Of a stretch of 64,000 nucleotides of DNA, positions 53,345 to 63,910 are shown one piece after another; within the stretch, counting starts at the first letter, position 1; each line of letters starts with the position of its first letter. The stretch comes from Citrobacter amalonaticus. Lineage in GTDB: Bacteria > Pseudomonadota > Gammaproteobacteria > Enterobacterales > Enterobacteriaceae. The notes beneath the pieces are model-generated. The model searched no databases, was not told the DNA's origin, and saw only the letters and a list, made by a program, of their open reading frames with translations. A program made the translations under genes and the position numbers. The stretch lies in contig NZ_JAGTXM010000004.1 of NCBI RefSeq assembly GCF_018252635.1, positions 62,001 through 126,000 on the forward strand, written 5' to 3'.

Positions 53345-53370
53345 GTCAATTTTAGTCTTGCAGAAGTTAT

Positions 53371-53394
53371 AGAATGTTATAATATCACATTTCT
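53371..53394. promoter_or_regulatory. Zur box between znuC and znuA
   Basis: The segment AGAATGTTATAATATCACAT and the following TTCT match the E. coli znuCB/znuA Zur operator and its GAAATGTTATA dyad. It is centred in the divergent gap, so zinc-loaded Zur should repress both genes. Confidence 0.88.
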
Positions 53395-53422
53395 CACATA
53401 CATTACGATGATTGGTCGCATT

Positions 53423-54367
53423 ATGTTACATAAAAATACGCTTCTTTTCGCTGCATTATCCGCCGCTCTTTGGGGCAGTGCAACACAGGCGGCAAACGCC
53501 GCCGTTGTGGCATCTCTCAAGCCACTAGGATTCATTGCTTCTGCCATTGCTGATGGTGTCACGGATACACAAGTCTTACTGCCGGATGGGGCATCCGAGC
53601 ATGACTATTCACTACGTCCATCTGACGTAAAACGCTTACAGGGCGCGGACTTAGTTGTGTGGATTGGTCCTGAGATGGAAGCGTTCATGGAAAAGTCCGT
53701 CAGTAACATTCCCTCAGCGAGACAGGTAACGATTGCGCAGCTCAACGACGTGAAACCGTTGCTCATGAAAGGGGCTGACGACGATGATGATGAGCACGAC
53801 CACGATCAAGACCATGGCGAAAAAGGTGACGCACATCACCATCATGGTGATTACAACATGCATCTTTGGCTCTCCCCAGAGATAGCGCGGGCCTCAGCGG
53901 TTGCAATCCATGAAAAATTAGTGGAACTTATGCCGCAAAGTCGAGCCAAACTTGACGCCAACCTGAAGGATTTTGAGGCACAATTAGCCGCAACCGATAA
54001 GCAGGTCGGTAACGAGCTCGCACCGCTCAAGGGAAAAGGGTATTTCGTTTTTCATGACGCCTATGGCTATTACGAAAAACATTACGGGCTCACTCCGTTG
54101 GGGCACTTTACCGTCAACCCTGAGATACAACCTGGTGCGCAGCGTTTACATGAAATAAGAACACAGTTGGTTGAGCAAAAAGCAACCTGCGTTTTTGCTG
54201 AGCCACAGTTCAGGCCAGCGGTCGTTGAAGCCGTTGCGAGAGGGACATCCGTTCGAATGGGAACGTTGGATCCCCTCGGGACAAACATCAAACTGGGTAA
54301 AACGAGCTATTCAGCGTTCTTGAACCAACTAGCGAACCAGTATGCGAGCTGCCTGAAAGGAGATTAA
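53423..54367 (+). CDS. znuA: Zinc-binding periplasmic protein ZnuA
   Basis: Periplasmic zinc receptor of ZnuABC. 314 residues from [18 protein letters not shown] (signal peptide, cleavage near residue 23-26). The histidine/aspartate-rich loop (about 115-140, [12 protein letters not shown] and AHHHHGD) and zinc ligands in [16 protein letters not shown] and VFHDAYGY are seen. A start at 53408 would add five residues; neither start has a strong ribosome site, and 53423 matches E. coli. Confidence 0.95.
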   Translation: MLHKNTLLFAALSAALWGSATQAANAAVVASLKPLGFIASAIADGVTDTQVLLPDGASEHDYSLRPSDVKRLQGADLVVWIGPEMEAFMEKSVSNIPSARQVTIAQLNDVKPLLMKGADDDDDEHDHDQDHGEKGDAHHHHGDYNMHLWLSPEIARASAVAIHEKLVELMPQSRAKLDANLKDFEAQLAATDKQVGNELAPLKGKGYFVFHDAYGYYEKHYGLTPLGHFTVNPEIQPGAQRLHEIRTQLVEQKATCVFAEPQFRPAVVEAVARGTSVRMGTLDPLGTNIKLGKTSYSAFLNQLANQYASCLKGD

Positions 54368-54382
54368 TGAGGAAGTGAATAC

Positions 54383-55705
54383 GTGCAACAGATAGCCCGC
54401 TCTGTCGCCCTGGCATTTAATAATCTGCCCAGACCCCATCGCGTTATGCTGGGGTCGCTTACCGTTCTGACATTGGCCGTCGCTGTCTGGCGGCCTTACG
54501 TTTATCACCCGGAATCGACTCCCATTGTTAAAACGATCGAGCTGGAGAAGAGCGAAATTCGTTCACTGCTCCCGGAGGCCAGCGAGCCTATCGATCAGGC
54601 GGCACAGGAAGATGAAGCCATTCCTCAGGATGAGCTGGACGACAAAATCTCAGGAGAAGCGGGGGTTCATGAATATGTCGTTTCGACGGGCGATACCCTC
54701 AGCAGTATTCTGAACCAGTATGGCATTGATATGGGTGATATCACTCAGCTTGCCGCGTCCGACAAAGAGCTACGTAATCTGAAGATTGGGCAACAGCTCT
54801 CCTGGACACTGACCGCGGACGGTGATTTACAGCGCCTGACGTGGGAAATGTCGCGTCGTGAAACCCGTACCTATGATCGTACTGCGGCAAACGGCTTTAA
54901 AATGAGCTCGGAAACGCAGCAAGGCGACTGGGTAAACAGCCTGATGAAAGGTACTGTTGGTAATAGCTTCGTCGCCAGTGCGAAAACTGCCGGGTTGACC
55001 AGCGCGGAAATTAGCGCGGTGATCAAAGCGATGCAGTGGCAAATGGACTTCCGCAAACTGAAAAAAGGCGATGAGTTCTCTGTTCTGATGTCCCGCGAAA
55101 TGCTGGACGGCAAGCGTGAGCAGAGCCAGTTGCTGGGCGTGCGTTTGCGTTCAGAAGGTAAAGATTATTACGCTATCCGTGCCGAAGACGGTAAGTTCTA
55201 TGACCGCAACGGTACCGGGCTGGCGAAAGGTTTCCTGCGTTTCCCGACGGCGAAACAGTTCCGCATTTCGTCTAACTTCAACCCGCGTCGCACCAACCCG
55301 GTTACCGGGCGTGTCGCGCCACACAGAGGTGTGGACTTCGCGATGCCGCAGGGGACGCCTGTGCTGTCCGTCGGTGACGGTGAAGTTGTCGTGGCGAAGC
55401 GCAGTGGGGCGGCTGGCTATTATGTGGCGGTGCGTCACGGTCGTACCTATACCACGCGCTATATGCATCTGCGTAAGCTGCTGGTGAAACCAGGACAAAA
55501 AGTTAAACGTGGCGATCGTATCGCGCTCTCTGGTAATACCGGACGTTCTACGGGCCCGCATCTACACTATGAAGTCTGGATCAACCAGCAGGCGGTTAAC
55601 CCTCTGACGGCGAAACTGCCGCGTACTGAAGGTCTGACCGGTAAAGATCGTACCGATTACCTGGCGCAGGTCAAAGAGGTTCTGCCGCAGTTACGCTTCG
55701 ATTAA
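54383..55705 (+). CDS. mepM: Murein DD-endopeptidase MepM
   Basis: Cuts peptidoglycan cross-links to allow wall growth. 440 residues: membrane anchor (about 21-37), LysM domain (about 95-140, YVVSTGDTLSSILNQYG), then M23 metallopeptidase with zinc ligands in PHRGVDFAMP and HLHYEVW. Start is GTG at 54383 after GAGGAAGTG, giving the E. coli length. Located between znuA and lpxM as in E. coli. Confidence 0.96.
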   Translation: MQQIARSVALAFNNLPRPHRVMLGSLTVLTLAVAVWRPYVYHPESTPIVKTIELEKSEIRSLLPEASEPIDQAAQEDEAIPQDELDDKISGEAGVHEYVVSTGDTLSSILNQYGIDMGDITQLAASDKELRNLKIGQQLSWTLTADGDLQRLTWEMSRRETRTYDRTAANGFKMSSETQQGDWVNSLMKGTVGNSFVASAKTAGLTSAEISAVIKAMQWQMDFRKLKKGDEFSVLMSREMLDGKREQSQLLGVRLRSEGKDYYAIRAEDGKFYDRNGTGLAKGFLRFPTAKQFRISSNFNPRRTNPVTGRVAPHRGVDFAMPQGTPVLSVGDGEVVVAKRSGAAGYYVAVRHGRTYTTRYMHLRKLLVKPGQKVKRGDRIALSGNTGRSTGPHLHYEVWINQQAVNPLTAKLPRTEGLTGKDRTDYLAQVKEVLPQLRFD

Positions 55706-55719
55706 TCATTCATAACATC

Positions 55720-55754
55720 AAAGCCGGTACGCAGTGCGTGTGCCGGCTTTTTTA
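55720..55754 (+). terminator. mepM terminator
   Basis: AAGCCGGTAC (55721-55730) pairs with GTGCCGGCTT (55740-55749), followed by seven Ts. Confidence 0.85.
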
Positions 55755-55826
55755 TTTTGTGCGTGGCAGAGTGCGCCGCTACACTATCATCAGATTTACT
55801 TTTGCGTCATCAGGCACTGGATAAGC

Positions 55827-56798
55827 ATGGAAACAAAAAAAAATAATAGTGAGTATATCCCTGAGTTTGAGAAATCCTTTCGCCATCCGCGCTACTGGGG
55901 CGCATGGCTGGGCGTCGCGGCGATGGCGGGTATTGCCTTAACGCCTGCATCCTTTCGCGACCCGCTGCTGGCAAAACTGGGCCGTTTTGCTGGACGTCTG
56001 GGTAAAAGCTCGCGTCGCCGGGCGTTGATTAACCTGTCATTGTGCTTTCCTGAACGTAGCGAAGCCGAGCGCGAAGCGATCGTCGATGAGATGTTTTCTA
56101 CTGCGCCGCAAGCCATGGCGATGATGGCTGAACTGGCGATTCGTGGGCCGGAGAAAATTCAGTCTCGCGTTGACTGGGAAGGGCTTGAGATCATTGAAGA
56201 GATGCACCGAAACAATGAGAAGGTGATCTTCCTTGTACCACACGGCTGGGGTGTTGATATTCCGGCAATGCTAATGGCGTCTCAGGGCCAGAAGATGGCG
56301 GCAATGTTCCATAATCAGGGAAACCCGGTGTTTGATTACGTCTGGAATACGGTCCGTCGTCGCTTTGGCGGCCGTCTGCATGCGCGTAATGATGGCATCA
56401 AACCCTTCATTCAGTCCGTTCGTCAGGGCTACTGGGGATATTATCTGCCCGATCAGGACCATGGCCCTGAGCACAGTGAATTTGTTGATTTCTTTGCCAC
56501 CTATAAAGCCACGCTACCCGCGATTGGGCGACTGATGAAAGTATGTCGGGCGCGTGTCATCCCACTGTTCCCGGTGTATAACGGCGATACCCACCGGCTG
56601 ACGATTCAGGTGCGCCCGCCAATGGACGATCTGCTGACCGCCGATGACAACACCATTGCCCGCCGAATGAACGAAGAGGTGGAAATTTTTGTTGGCCCCC
56701 ATCCCGAGCAATACACCTGGATCCTGAAACTGCTCAAGACCCGAAAACCGGGTGAGATCCAGCCGTATAAGCGCAAAGAACTCTACCCACTCAAATAA
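55827..56798 (+). CDS. lpxM: Lipid A myristoyltransferase LpxM
   Basis: Adds the secondary myristate that completes hexa-acyl lipid A at the inner membrane. 323 residues, one N-terminal membrane helix, and the acyltransferase HX4D motif in [10 protein letters not shown]. The ATG at 55827 ([14 protein letters not shown]) equals the E. coli start; the longer frame would read through the mepM terminator. Confidence 0.96.
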   Translation: METKKNNSEYIPEFEKSFRHPRYWGAWLGVAAMAGIALTPASFRDPLLAKLGRFAGRLGKSSRRRALINLSLCFPERSEAEREAIVDEMFSTAPQAMAMMAELAIRGPEKIQSRVDWEGLEIIEEMHRNNEKVIFLVPHGWGVDIPAMLMASQGQKMAAMFHNQGNPVFDYVWNTVRRRFGGRLHARNDGIKPFIQSVRQGYWGYYLPDQDHGPEHSEFVDFFATYKATLPAIGRLMKVCRARVIPLFPVYNGDTHRLTIQVRPPMDDLLTADDNTIARRMNEEVEIFVGPHPEQYTWILKLLKTRKPGEIQPYKRKELYPLK

Positions 56799-56826
56799 AA
56801 AAAGCCTCTCATACGAGAGGCTTTTT
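56797..56826. terminator. Bidirectional terminator lpxM / pykA
   Basis: GCCTCTC (56804-56810), ATAC loop, GAGAGGC (56815-56821) with A-run on one side and T-run on the other, between convergent genes. Confidence 0.88.
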
Positions 56827-56841
56827 CGCATCGGCAGCCTG

Positions 56842-58284
56842 TTACTCGACGGTCAGAATACGCGTGGTATTGGTGGAGCCAATGGTGCTCATTACGTCGC
56901 CCTGCGTCACAATAACCAGATCGCCGGATACCAGGTAGCCTTTGTCACGCAGCAGATTTACCGCTTCGCTTGCTGCGACAACACCTTCCGCCGCGCTGTC
57001 GAAATGTACCGGCGTGACGCCACGGTATAGTGATGTCAGATTCAACGTGCGCTCATGACGCGACATGGCGAAAATCGGCAGGCCGGAACTGATACGAGAG
57101 GTCATCAGCGCAGTACGGCCGGATTCCGTCATCGTAATGATCGCGGTCACGCCTTTCAGGTGGTTAGCGGCATACATGGCGGACATCGCAATCGCTTCTT
57201 CAACATTGTCGAACTGCACGTCCAGACGGTGTTTAGAGACATTAATGCTCGGGATTTTTTCTGCTCCCAGGCAGACGCGTGCCATCGCCGCGACGGTTTC
57301 CGCCGGGTACTGACCTGCCGCCGTTTCGGCTGACAGCATCACCGCATCGGTACCATCCAGCACGGCGTTCGCGACGTCCATCACTTCCGCACGGGTTGGC
57401 ATTGGGTTGGTGATCATCGACTCCATCATCTGGGTTGCGGTAATCACCGCGCGGTTCAACTTACGTGCACGACGAATCAGCGTCTTCTGGATGCCGACCA
57501 GTTCCGGGTCGCCAATCTCAACGCCGAGGTCGCCACGTGCGACCATCACCACGTCAGAAGCCAGAATGATGTCATCCATCGCATTCTGATCGCAAACCGC
57601 TTCGGCACGCTCAACTTTTGCCACAATCTTGGCATCGCAGCCCGCATCACGCGCCAGGCGGCGAGCGTAGTTGAGGTCTTCCCCACAGCGCGGGAAGGAG
57701 ACAGCCAGATAGTCAACGCCAATCTGTGCGGCAGTCACGATGTCAGCTTTGTCTTTTTCGGTCAGGGCTTCTGCGGAGAGACCACCGCCCAGTTTGTTGA
57801 TGCCTTTGTTGTTGGAGAGCGGACCGCCCACGGTCACTTCTGTGAACACTTTCATGCCCTGAACTTCCAGCACTTTTAACTGCACGCGGCCATCGTCGAG
57901 CAACAGAATGTCGCCTGGTACCACGTCTGCCGGCAGACCTTTGTAGTCAATGCCGACTTTTTCTTTGTCGCCTTCACCTTTACCCAGGTTGGCATCCAGG
58001 AGAAATTTGTCACCGATATTGAGGAATACTTTGCCTTCTTTAAAGGTCGAGACGCGAATTTTTGGCCCCTGGAGGTCACCCAGAATGGCCACGTGGCGTC
58101 CCAGTTTGGCAGCGATCTCACGGACTTTATCCGCACGCATTTTATGATCTTCTGGCGAACCGTGAGAGAAATTCATTCGCACGACGTTAGCGCCCGCGGC
58201 GATAATCTTTTCAAGATTGTTATCGCGATCGGTAGCCGGGCCTAAAGTCGTAACGATTTTGGTTCTGCGAAGCCTTCTGGACAT
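56842..58284 (-). CDS. pykA: Pyruvate kinase II
   Basis: Converts phosphoenolpyruvate and ADP to pyruvate and ATP; PykA is the AMP-activated isozyme. 480 residues beginning [19 protein letters not shown]. Active-site segments [10 protein letters not shown] and [12 protein letters not shown] and the loop [16 protein letters not shown] are intact. The start at 58284 gives the E. coli length; a start at 58308 would add eight residues. Divergent in function but co-oriented with hexR upstream. Confidence 0.97.
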   Translation of the reverse strand: MSRRLRRTKIVTTLGPATDRDNNLEKIIAAGANVVRMNFSHGSPEDHKMRADKVREIAAKLGRHVAILGDLQGPKIRVSTFKEGKVFLNIGDKFLLDANLGKGEGDKEKVGIDYKGLPADVVPGDILLLDDGRVQLKVLEVQGMKVFTEVTVGGPLSNNKGINKLGGGLSAEALTEKDKADIVTAAQIGVDYLAVSFPRCGEDLNYARRLARDAGCDAKIVAKVERAEAVCDQNAMDDIILASDVVMVARGDLGVEIGDPELVGIQKTLIRRARKLNRAVITATQMMESMITNPMPTRAEVMDVANAVLDGTDAVMLSAETAAGQYPAETVAAMARVCLGAEKIPSINVSKHRLDVQFDNVEEAIAMSAMYAANHLKGVTAIITMTESGRTALMTSRISSGLPIFAMSRHERTLNLTSLYRGVTPVHFDSAAEGVVAASEAVNLLRDKGYLVSGDLVIVTQGDVMSTIGSTNTTRILTVE

Positions 58285-58407
58285 GTAATACTCCGTTGAC
58301 TGAAACAACTAGGTGTTGCGTGAAGATTGATCCGGCAGTTCTGAAACTCTTACATAGCATAGCGAACAAAACCGGATGACGAATTTAAGTCGTACTTATT
58401 ATTGCTA

Positions 58408-59277
58408 TTAGCGGTCGTTACTCTTGATGAGCAGTTCTTTATCAAAACGCGATTCCTTGAGCGCTTCTTTGACACGCTTCAAGTTATCTCTGAATTTTGC
58501 CCCACGTCGCAAAGTAAATCCCGTAGCCAGCACATCTATCACGGTCAACTGCGCAAGTCGAGAGACCATGGGCATATAAATGTCAGTATCTTCCGGCACA
58601 TCGAGCGTAATTGCCAGTGTGGCTTCGCGCGCCAGCGGCGTATCGGCGGAGGTTAATGCGATCACCATGGCATCGTTCTCACGTGCGATCTGTGCCAGTT
58701 CAACCAGACTCTTGGTGCGACCGGTATGCGAAATCAGCACGACCACGTCATCGTCACTGCAATTCATACAGCTCATCCGTTGCAAAACGACATCATCGGA
58801 GTAGACGACCGGGACGTTAAAACGGAAAAATTTGTTCATAGCATCATGGGCAACGGCAGCGGAAGATCCCAGACCAAAGAAAGCGATTTTCTTGGCCTGC
58901 GTCAGCAGATCCACCGCGCGATTAATCGCCGATTTGTCCAGCGACTGGCGAACGTGGTCAAGACTGGCCATCGCTGATTCGAAAATCTTGCCCGTATAGG
59001 ACTCGACACTGTCATCTTCATCCACATTACGATTAACATAAGGGGTACCATTTGCCAGACTTTGTGCCAGATGCAGTTTAAAATCAGGGAAGCCACGGGT
59101 TTCCATGCTGCGGCAAAAACGGTTTACCGTCGGTTCGCTGACGTTGGCTTCCTGTGCAAGCGTGGCAATACTGCAATGGATAGTCCGCTCGGGTGAGGCG
59201 ATGATGACATCGGCGACTTTGCGTTCAGATTTGCTCAAATGTTCCAGTTGAGACTGGATTTTTTCCAGCATATTCAT
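58408..59277 (-). CDS. hexR: HexR, RpiR-family regulator
   Basis: Transcriptional regulator of glucose-6-phosphate and Entner-Doudoroff genes. 289 residues: N-terminal RpiR-type HTH (about 1-77, with LAQEANVSEPTVNRFCR as recognition region) and C-terminal SIS sugar-phosphate domain (about 125-250, FFGLGSSAAVAHDA and LISHTGRTKSLVELA) that senses KDPG in related bacteria. It is divergent from zwf, whose upstream region carries the HexR palindrome. Confidence 0.95.
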   Translation of the reverse strand: MNMLEKIQSQLEHLSKSERKVADVIIASPERTIHCSIATLAQEANVSEPTVNRFCRSMETRGFPDFKLHLAQSLANGTPYVNRNVDEDDSVESYTGKIFESAMASLDHVRQSLDKSAINRAVDLLTQAKKIAFFGLGSSAAVAHDAMNKFFRFNVPVVYSDDVVLQRMSCMNCSDDDVVVLISHTGRTKSLVELAQIARENDAMVIALTSADTPLAREATLAITLDVPEDTDIYMPMVSRLAQLTVIDVLATGFTLRRGAKFRDNLKRVKEALKESRFDKELLIKSNDR

Positions 59278-59607
59278 GATGTAGACTCAAGGAAATAACG
59301 ATTTCAGTGATACAAGAAATCGAGAGGCAATTTTGGTAGATAGTACCCCTGCGAACCAGAGAAGGGGGCAAAATGGTCAGAATAGTTGTTGTTTTTTTTC
59401 ATAACATGATCAACATCGTGTTTTGACTTAACGTTATGCGTTGCAAACAGACGACGATTTTGACCATTTTGCGCCGTTAAGCGCCAACCGCACGCTGGGT
59501 TAAGCGTTTACGGTTTCCGGAATCACGTAAAAGCAGTACAGTGCACTGTAATAAAATTACAAGTAATGCCTGGCAAAGTACCAGGATAGCTAACTAAGGA
59601 GAATGAC
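59278..59607. other. hexR-zwf divergent regulatory region
   Basis: A 330-base gap with a perfect 12-bp inverted repeat (59368-59379 / 59461-59472) and the HexR palindrome at 59547-59561. No ORF or RNA gene was recognised. Confidence 0.6.
59547..59561. promoter_or_regulatory. HexR operator at zwf
   Basis: TGTAATAAAATTACA is a perfect 15-base HexR-type palindrome (TGTAAT-N3-ATTACA), 46 bases before the zwf start codon. Confidence 0.82.
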
Positions 59608-61083
59608 ATGGCGGTAACGCAAACAGCCCAGGCATGTGACCTGGTCATTTTCGGCGCGAAAGGCGACCTTGCGCGTCGTAAATTGCTGCCTTCCCTGTAT
59701 CAACTTGAAAAAGCCGGTCAGCTCAACGCGGATACCCGCATTATTGGGGTAGGCCGTGCCGACTGGGATAAAGATGCCTATACGAAGGTGGTGCGCGAAG
59801 CGCTCGAAACCTTCATGAAAGAGAAGATTGATGAAGGATTGTGGGACACCCTGAGCGCTCGCCTGGATTTCTGTAATCTGGATGTGAACGATACCGCGGC
59901 TTTTACCCGGCTGGGAGCGATGCTTGATCAGAAAAATCGCACCACGATTAATTACTTCGCCATGCCGCCAAGCACCTTCGGCGCCATCTGTAAGGGGCTG
60001 GGCGAAGCGAAACTGAATGCCAAACCGGCGCGCGTGGTGATGGAAAAACCGCTGGGTACCTCGCTGGCGACCTCACGCGAAATCAACGATCAGGTTGGCG
60101 AGTATTTTGAAGAGTGCCAGGTTTACCGTATCGACCACTATCTGGGGAAAGAGACCGTTCTGAACCTGCTGGCGCTGCGCTTTGCCAACGCCCTGTTCGT
60201 GAATAACTGGGATAACCGCACCATCGATCATGTGGAAATCACCGTGGCAGAAGAGGTGGGTATTGAAGGGCGCTGGGGTTATTTCGATCAGGCCGGTCAG
60301 ATGCGCGACATGATCCAGAACCACCTGCTGCAAATTCTGTGCATGATTGCGATGTCGCCGCCGTCGGATCTGACCGCGGACGCCATTCGTGATGAAAAGG
60401 TGAAGGTGCTGAAGTCGCTGCGCCGTATCGATCGTTCAAATGTGCGTGAAAAAACCGTTCGTGGCCAGTACACCACCGGCTTTGCTCAGGGCAAAAAAGT
60501 CCCGGGCTATCTGGAAGAAGAGGGCGCGAACAAGAGCAGTAATACCGAGACGTTTGTGGCGATCCGCGTGGACATCGATAACTGGCGCTGGGCGGGCGTG
60601 CCGTTCTACCTGCGCACCGGCAAGCGTCTGCCGACAAAATGTTCTGAGGTTGTGGTTTACTTCAAAACCCCAGAACTGAACCTGTTTAAAGAATCCTGGC
60701 AGGATCTGCCGCAGAATAAGCTGACCATCCGTCTGCAGCCGGATGAAGGTGTGGATATTCAGGTCCTGAACAAAGTTCCGGGTCTTGACCACAAGCATAA
60801 CCTGCAAATCACCAAGCTGGATCTGAGCTACTCCGAGACCTTCAACCAAACGCATCTGGCAGATGCTTACGAGCGTCTGCTACTGGAAACCATGCGCGGC
60901 ATTCAGGCGCTGTTTGTGCGTCGTGATGAAGTCGAAGAGGCGTGGAAATGGGTCGACTCCATTACCGAGGCGTGGGCGATGGACAACGATGCGCCGAAAC
61001 CGTATCAGGCCGGGACCTGGGGACCGGTCGCCTCCGTGGCGATGATCACCCGTGACGGTCGTTCCTGGAACGAATTCGAGTAA
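59608..61083 (+). CDS. zwf: Glucose-6-phosphate 1-dehydrogenase
   Basis: First enzyme of the oxidative pentose-phosphate and Entner-Doudoroff routes; makes 6-phosphogluconolactone and NADPH. 491 residues with the nucleotide-binding loop [11 protein letters not shown] and the substrate site [21 protein letters not shown] precedes the ATG. Control through HexR is suggested by the operator upstream; SoxRS/MarA control is known in E. coli. Confidence 0.97.
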   Translation: MAVTQTAQACDLVIFGAKGDLARRKLLPSLYQLEKAGQLNADTRIIGVGRADWDKDAYTKVVREALETFMKEKIDEGLWDTLSARLDFCNLDVNDTAAFTRLGAMLDQKNRTTINYFAMPPSTFGAICKGLGEAKLNAKPARVVMEKPLGTSLATSREINDQVGEYFEECQVYRIDHYLGKETVLNLLALRFANALFVNNWDNRTIDHVEITVAEEVGIEGRWGYFDQAGQMRDMIQNHLLQILCMIAMSPPSDLTADAIRDEKVKVLKSLRRIDRSNVREKTVRGQYTTGFAQGKKVPGYLEEEGANKSSNTETFVAIRVDIDNWRWAGVPFYLRTGKRLPTKCSEVVVYFKTPELNLFKESWQDLPQNKLTIRLQPDEGVDIQVLNKVPGLDHKHNLQITKLDLSYSETFNQTHLADAYERLLLETMRGIQALFVRRDEVEEAWKWVDSITEAWAMDNDAPKPYQAGTWGPVASVAMITRDGRSWNEFE

Positions 61084-61106
61084 AAAACAGCTAACACTTC
61101 CGTGTT

Positions 61107-61122
61107 ATTTTACCGGTAACAT
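61107..61122. promoter_or_regulatory. GntR operator upstream of edd
   Basis: ATTTTACCGGTAACAT matches the GntR consensus palindrome ATGTTACCGGTAACAT at 15 of 16 bases. In E. coli GntR represses edd-eda until gluconate is present. Confidence 0.75.
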
Positions 61123-61159
61123 GATCTAACACAGATTGTTGAACAATTTTTGCACTTTT

Positions 61160-61195
61160 AGGCCTCGTGTGGATTCACCCGCGAGGCTTTTTTTA
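61160..61195 (+). terminator. zwf terminator
   Basis: GCCTCG (61162-61167) pairs with CGAGGC (61182-61187), then seven Ts. Confidence 0.75.
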
Positions 61196-61316
61196 TTACA
61201 CTGCCTGAAACGATTTTGCCCCTGAGCTCCGGTGAACAAGCGTTTCCTGTGTTTATAACCATAGTAAATGAACTTGCCAAACCAGTAGCTCTGACAGATA
61301 AATTTCAGGAGCCTCT

Positions 61317-63128
61317 ATGAATCCGAATTTGTTACGCGTAACACAACGTATTGTTGAACGTTCCCGTGAGACCCGTTCTGCCTACCTCGCTCGTATAGAA
61401 CAGGCGAAATCCTCGACCGTTCACCGCTCACAACTGGCCTGCGGGAATCTGGCGCACGGATTCGCTGCCTGTCAGCCAGACGATAAAGCCTCTCTGAAAA
61501 GCATGTTGCGTAACAATATCGCGATCATCACCTCCTACAACGATATGCTCTCCGCACATCAACCCTACGAACATTACCCGGATATTATTCGTAAAGCGCT
61601 GCACCAGGCCAACGCGGTCGGACAGGTCGCGGGTGGCGTTCCGGCGATGTGTGACGGTGTGACGCAGGGGCAGGATGGCATGGAGCTTTCGCTGCTGAGC
61701 CGCGAAGTGATCGCCATGTCGGCCGCGGTAGGACTTTCACACAACATGTTCGATGGCGCGCTGTTCCTTGGCGTCTGTGACAAAATCGTCCCGGGTCTGG
61801 CGATGGCGGCACTGTCATTTGGTCACTTGCCTTCCATCTTCGTGCCGTCAGGTCCGATGGCGAGCGGCCTGGCGAACAAAGAGAAAGTCCGCATTCGTCA
61901 GCTTTATGCCGAAGGTAAAGTTGACCGTATGGCATTGTTGGAATCCGAAGCGGCCTCTTATCATGCGCCGGGTACCTGCACATTTTACGGTACCGCGAAT
62001 ACCAACCAGATGGTGATAGAGTTCATGGGGATGCAACTGCCAGGCTCCTCGTTTGTTCACCCGGATGCACCACTGCGTGAAGCGTTGACGGCGGCGGCGG
62101 CGCGCCAGGTGACGCGCCTGACCGGTAACGGCAACGAGTGGATGCCGATCGGTAAAATGATTGATGAGAAAGTGGTGGTGAACGGGATTGTCGCGCTGTT
62201 GGCGACCGGCGGTTCAACAAACCATACCATGCACCTGGTGGCGATGGCGCGCGCTGCAGGTATCCAGATTAACTGGGATGACTTCTCTGACCTTTCCGAC
62301 ATCGTGCCGCTGATGGCGCGTCTCTATCCTAACGGCCCGGCGGATATTAACCACTTCCAGGCTGCGGGCGGCGTCCCGGTCCTGATGCGCGAGCTGTTGA
62401 ATGCGGGTCTGCTGCATGAAGATGTCAACACCGTGGCCGGTTTCGGTCTGAAGCGATATACCCTGGAGCCGTGGCTGAACAATGGCGAACTCGACTGGCG
62501 TGAAGGTGCGGTTAAATCGCTGGATAGCAATGTGATTGCCTCCTTCGATCAGCCGTTCTCTCACCATGGCGGCACCAAAGTGTTGAGTGGCAACCTGGGT
62601 CGTGCGGTCATGAAAACATCCGCCGTACCGGTCGAGAATCAGGTGATTGAAGCGCCAGCGGTTGTTTTTGAAAGTCAGCATGATGTCTTACCGGCCTTTG
62701 AAGCGGGTTTACTGGACCGTGATTGCGTGGTGGTTGTGCGTCATCAGGGACCAAAAGCGAACGGAATGCCAGAATTACATAAACTCATGCCGCCACTTGG
62801 TGTATTATTGGACCGTCGTTTCAAAATTGCGTTGGTTACTGATGGTCGACTTTCCGGTGCGTCCGGTAAAGTACCTTCAGCCATCCATGTAACCCCGGAG
62901 GCCTATGATGGCGGCCTGCTGGCAAAAGTGCGCGATGGCGACATTATTCGGGTAAACGGACAGACAGGTGAATTGACGCTGCTGGTGGATGAGGTGGAGC
63001 TTGCCGCTCGTCAGCCACACATTCCGGATATGAGCGCATCGCGTATTGGAACGGGGCGTGAAATGTTCAGCGCGCTGCGTGAGAAATTGTCCGGCGCAGA
63101 ACAGGGCGCAACCTGTATCGATTTTTAA
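61317..63128 (+). CDS. edd: 6-Phosphogluconate dehydratase
   Basis: Converts 6-phosphogluconate to KDPG in the Entner-Doudoroff pathway. 603 residues of the IlvD/Edd [4Fe-4S] dehydratase family, with cluster-cysteine segments [25 protein letters not shown] and [21 protein letters not shown] precedes the ATG. eda follows after 35 bases. Confidence 0.97.
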   Translation: MNPNLLRVTQRIVERSRETRSAYLARIEQAKSSTVHRSQLACGNLAHGFAACQPDDKASLKSMLRNNIAIITSYNDMLSAHQPYEHYPDIIRKALHQANAVGQVAGGVPAMCDGVTQGQDGMELSLLSREVIAMSAAVGLSHNMFDGALFLGVCDKIVPGLAMAALSFGHLPSIFVPSGPMASGLANKEKVRIRQLYAEGKVDRMALLESEAASYHAPGTCTFYGTANTNQMVIEFMGMQLPGSSFVHPDAPLREALTAAAARQVTRLTGNGNEWMPIGKMIDEKVVVNGIVALLATGGSTNHTMHLVAMARAAGIQINWDDFSDLSDIVPLMARLYPNGPADINHFQAAGGVPVLMRELLNAGLLHEDVNTVAGFGLKRYTLEPWLNNGELDWREGAVKSLDSNVIASFDQPFSHHGGTKVLSGNLGRAVMKTSAVPVENQVIEAPAVVFESQHDVLPAFEAGLLDRDCVVVVRHQGPKANGMPELHKLMPPLGVLLDRRFKIALVTDGRLSGASGKVPSAIHVTPEAYDGGLLAKVRDGDIIRVNGQTGELTLLVDEVELAARQPHIPDMSASRIGTGREMFSALREKLSGAEQGATCIDF

Positions 63129-63163
63129 GGCATCTACTGTAATCAGGCGAGAGAAAAACTCTG

Positions 63164-63805
63164 ATGAAAAACTGGAAAACAAGTGCAGAAGCAATCCTGA
63201 CCACCGGCCCGGTTGTCCCGGTGATCGTAGTGAATAAACTGGAACACGCGGTGCCGATGGCAAAAGCGCTGGTTGCGGGTGGGGTGCGCGTACTGGAAGT
63301 GACTTTACGTACCGCTTGCGCGATGGATGCTATCCGTGCAATCGCCAAAGAAGTCCCGGAAGCCATTGTGGGTGCCGGTACAGTGCTGAATCCGCAGCAA
63401 CTGGCCGAGGTCACTGCTGCCGGTGCGCAGTTTGCTATCAGCCCGGGTCTGACCGAGCCGCTGCTGAAAGCAGCAACTGAAGGCACGATCCCGCTGATTC
63501 CTGGCATCAGCACCGTTTCTGAACTGATGCTGGGCATGGACTACGGGCTGAAAGAGTTTAAATTCTTCCCGGCAGAAGCGAATGGCGGTACCAAAGCATT
63601 GCAGGCCATTGCCGGTCCGTTCTCTCAGGTGCGTTTCTGCCCGACGGGCGGTATCTCGCCTGCCAACTACCGTGATTACCTGGCTCTGAAAAGCGTGCTG
63701 TGCATCGGCGGTTCCTGGCTGGTGCCGAATGACGCGCTGGAAGCGGGTGACTACGATCGCATCACTAAACTGGCTCGCGAAGCAGTTGAAGGCGCGAAAC
63801 AGTAA
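63164..63805 (+). CDS. eda: KDPG/KHG aldolase
   Basis: Cleaves KDPG to pyruvate and glyceraldehyde-3-phosphate; trimeric class I aldolase. 213 residues with catalytic Glu45 (VLEVTLRT) and Schiff-base Lys133 (EFKFFPAE), numbered as in E. coli. Also able to act on oxaloacetate and KHG by family. Second gene of edd-eda; REP elements follow. Confidence 0.97.
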   Translation: MKNWKTSAEAILTTGPVVPVIVVNKLEHAVPMAKALVAGGVRVLEVTLRTACAMDAIRAIAKEVPEAIVGAGTVLNPQQLAEVTAAGAQFAISPGLTEPLLKAATEGTIPLIPGISTVSELMLGMDYGLKEFKFFPAEANGGTKALQAIAGPFSQVRFCPTGGISPANYRDYLALKSVLCIGGSWLVPNDALEAGDYDRITKLAREAVEGAKQ

Positions 63806-63822
63806 GCTATCAATGTATAAAC

Positions 63823-63900
63823 CGTAGGCCCGATAAGACGCGTTCGTGCCATTATCGGGCTTTGCCGGATGGTGGCATGACTGCCTTATCCGGCCTACGG
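63823..63900. repeat. REP pair between eda and purT
   Basis: Inverted REP units, GTAGGCCCGATAAG...TTATCGGGC and GCCGGATGGTGGC...TTATCCGGCCTAC, fill the convergent gap. Confidence 0.8.
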
Positions 63901-63910
63901 CTGCTGTTGT

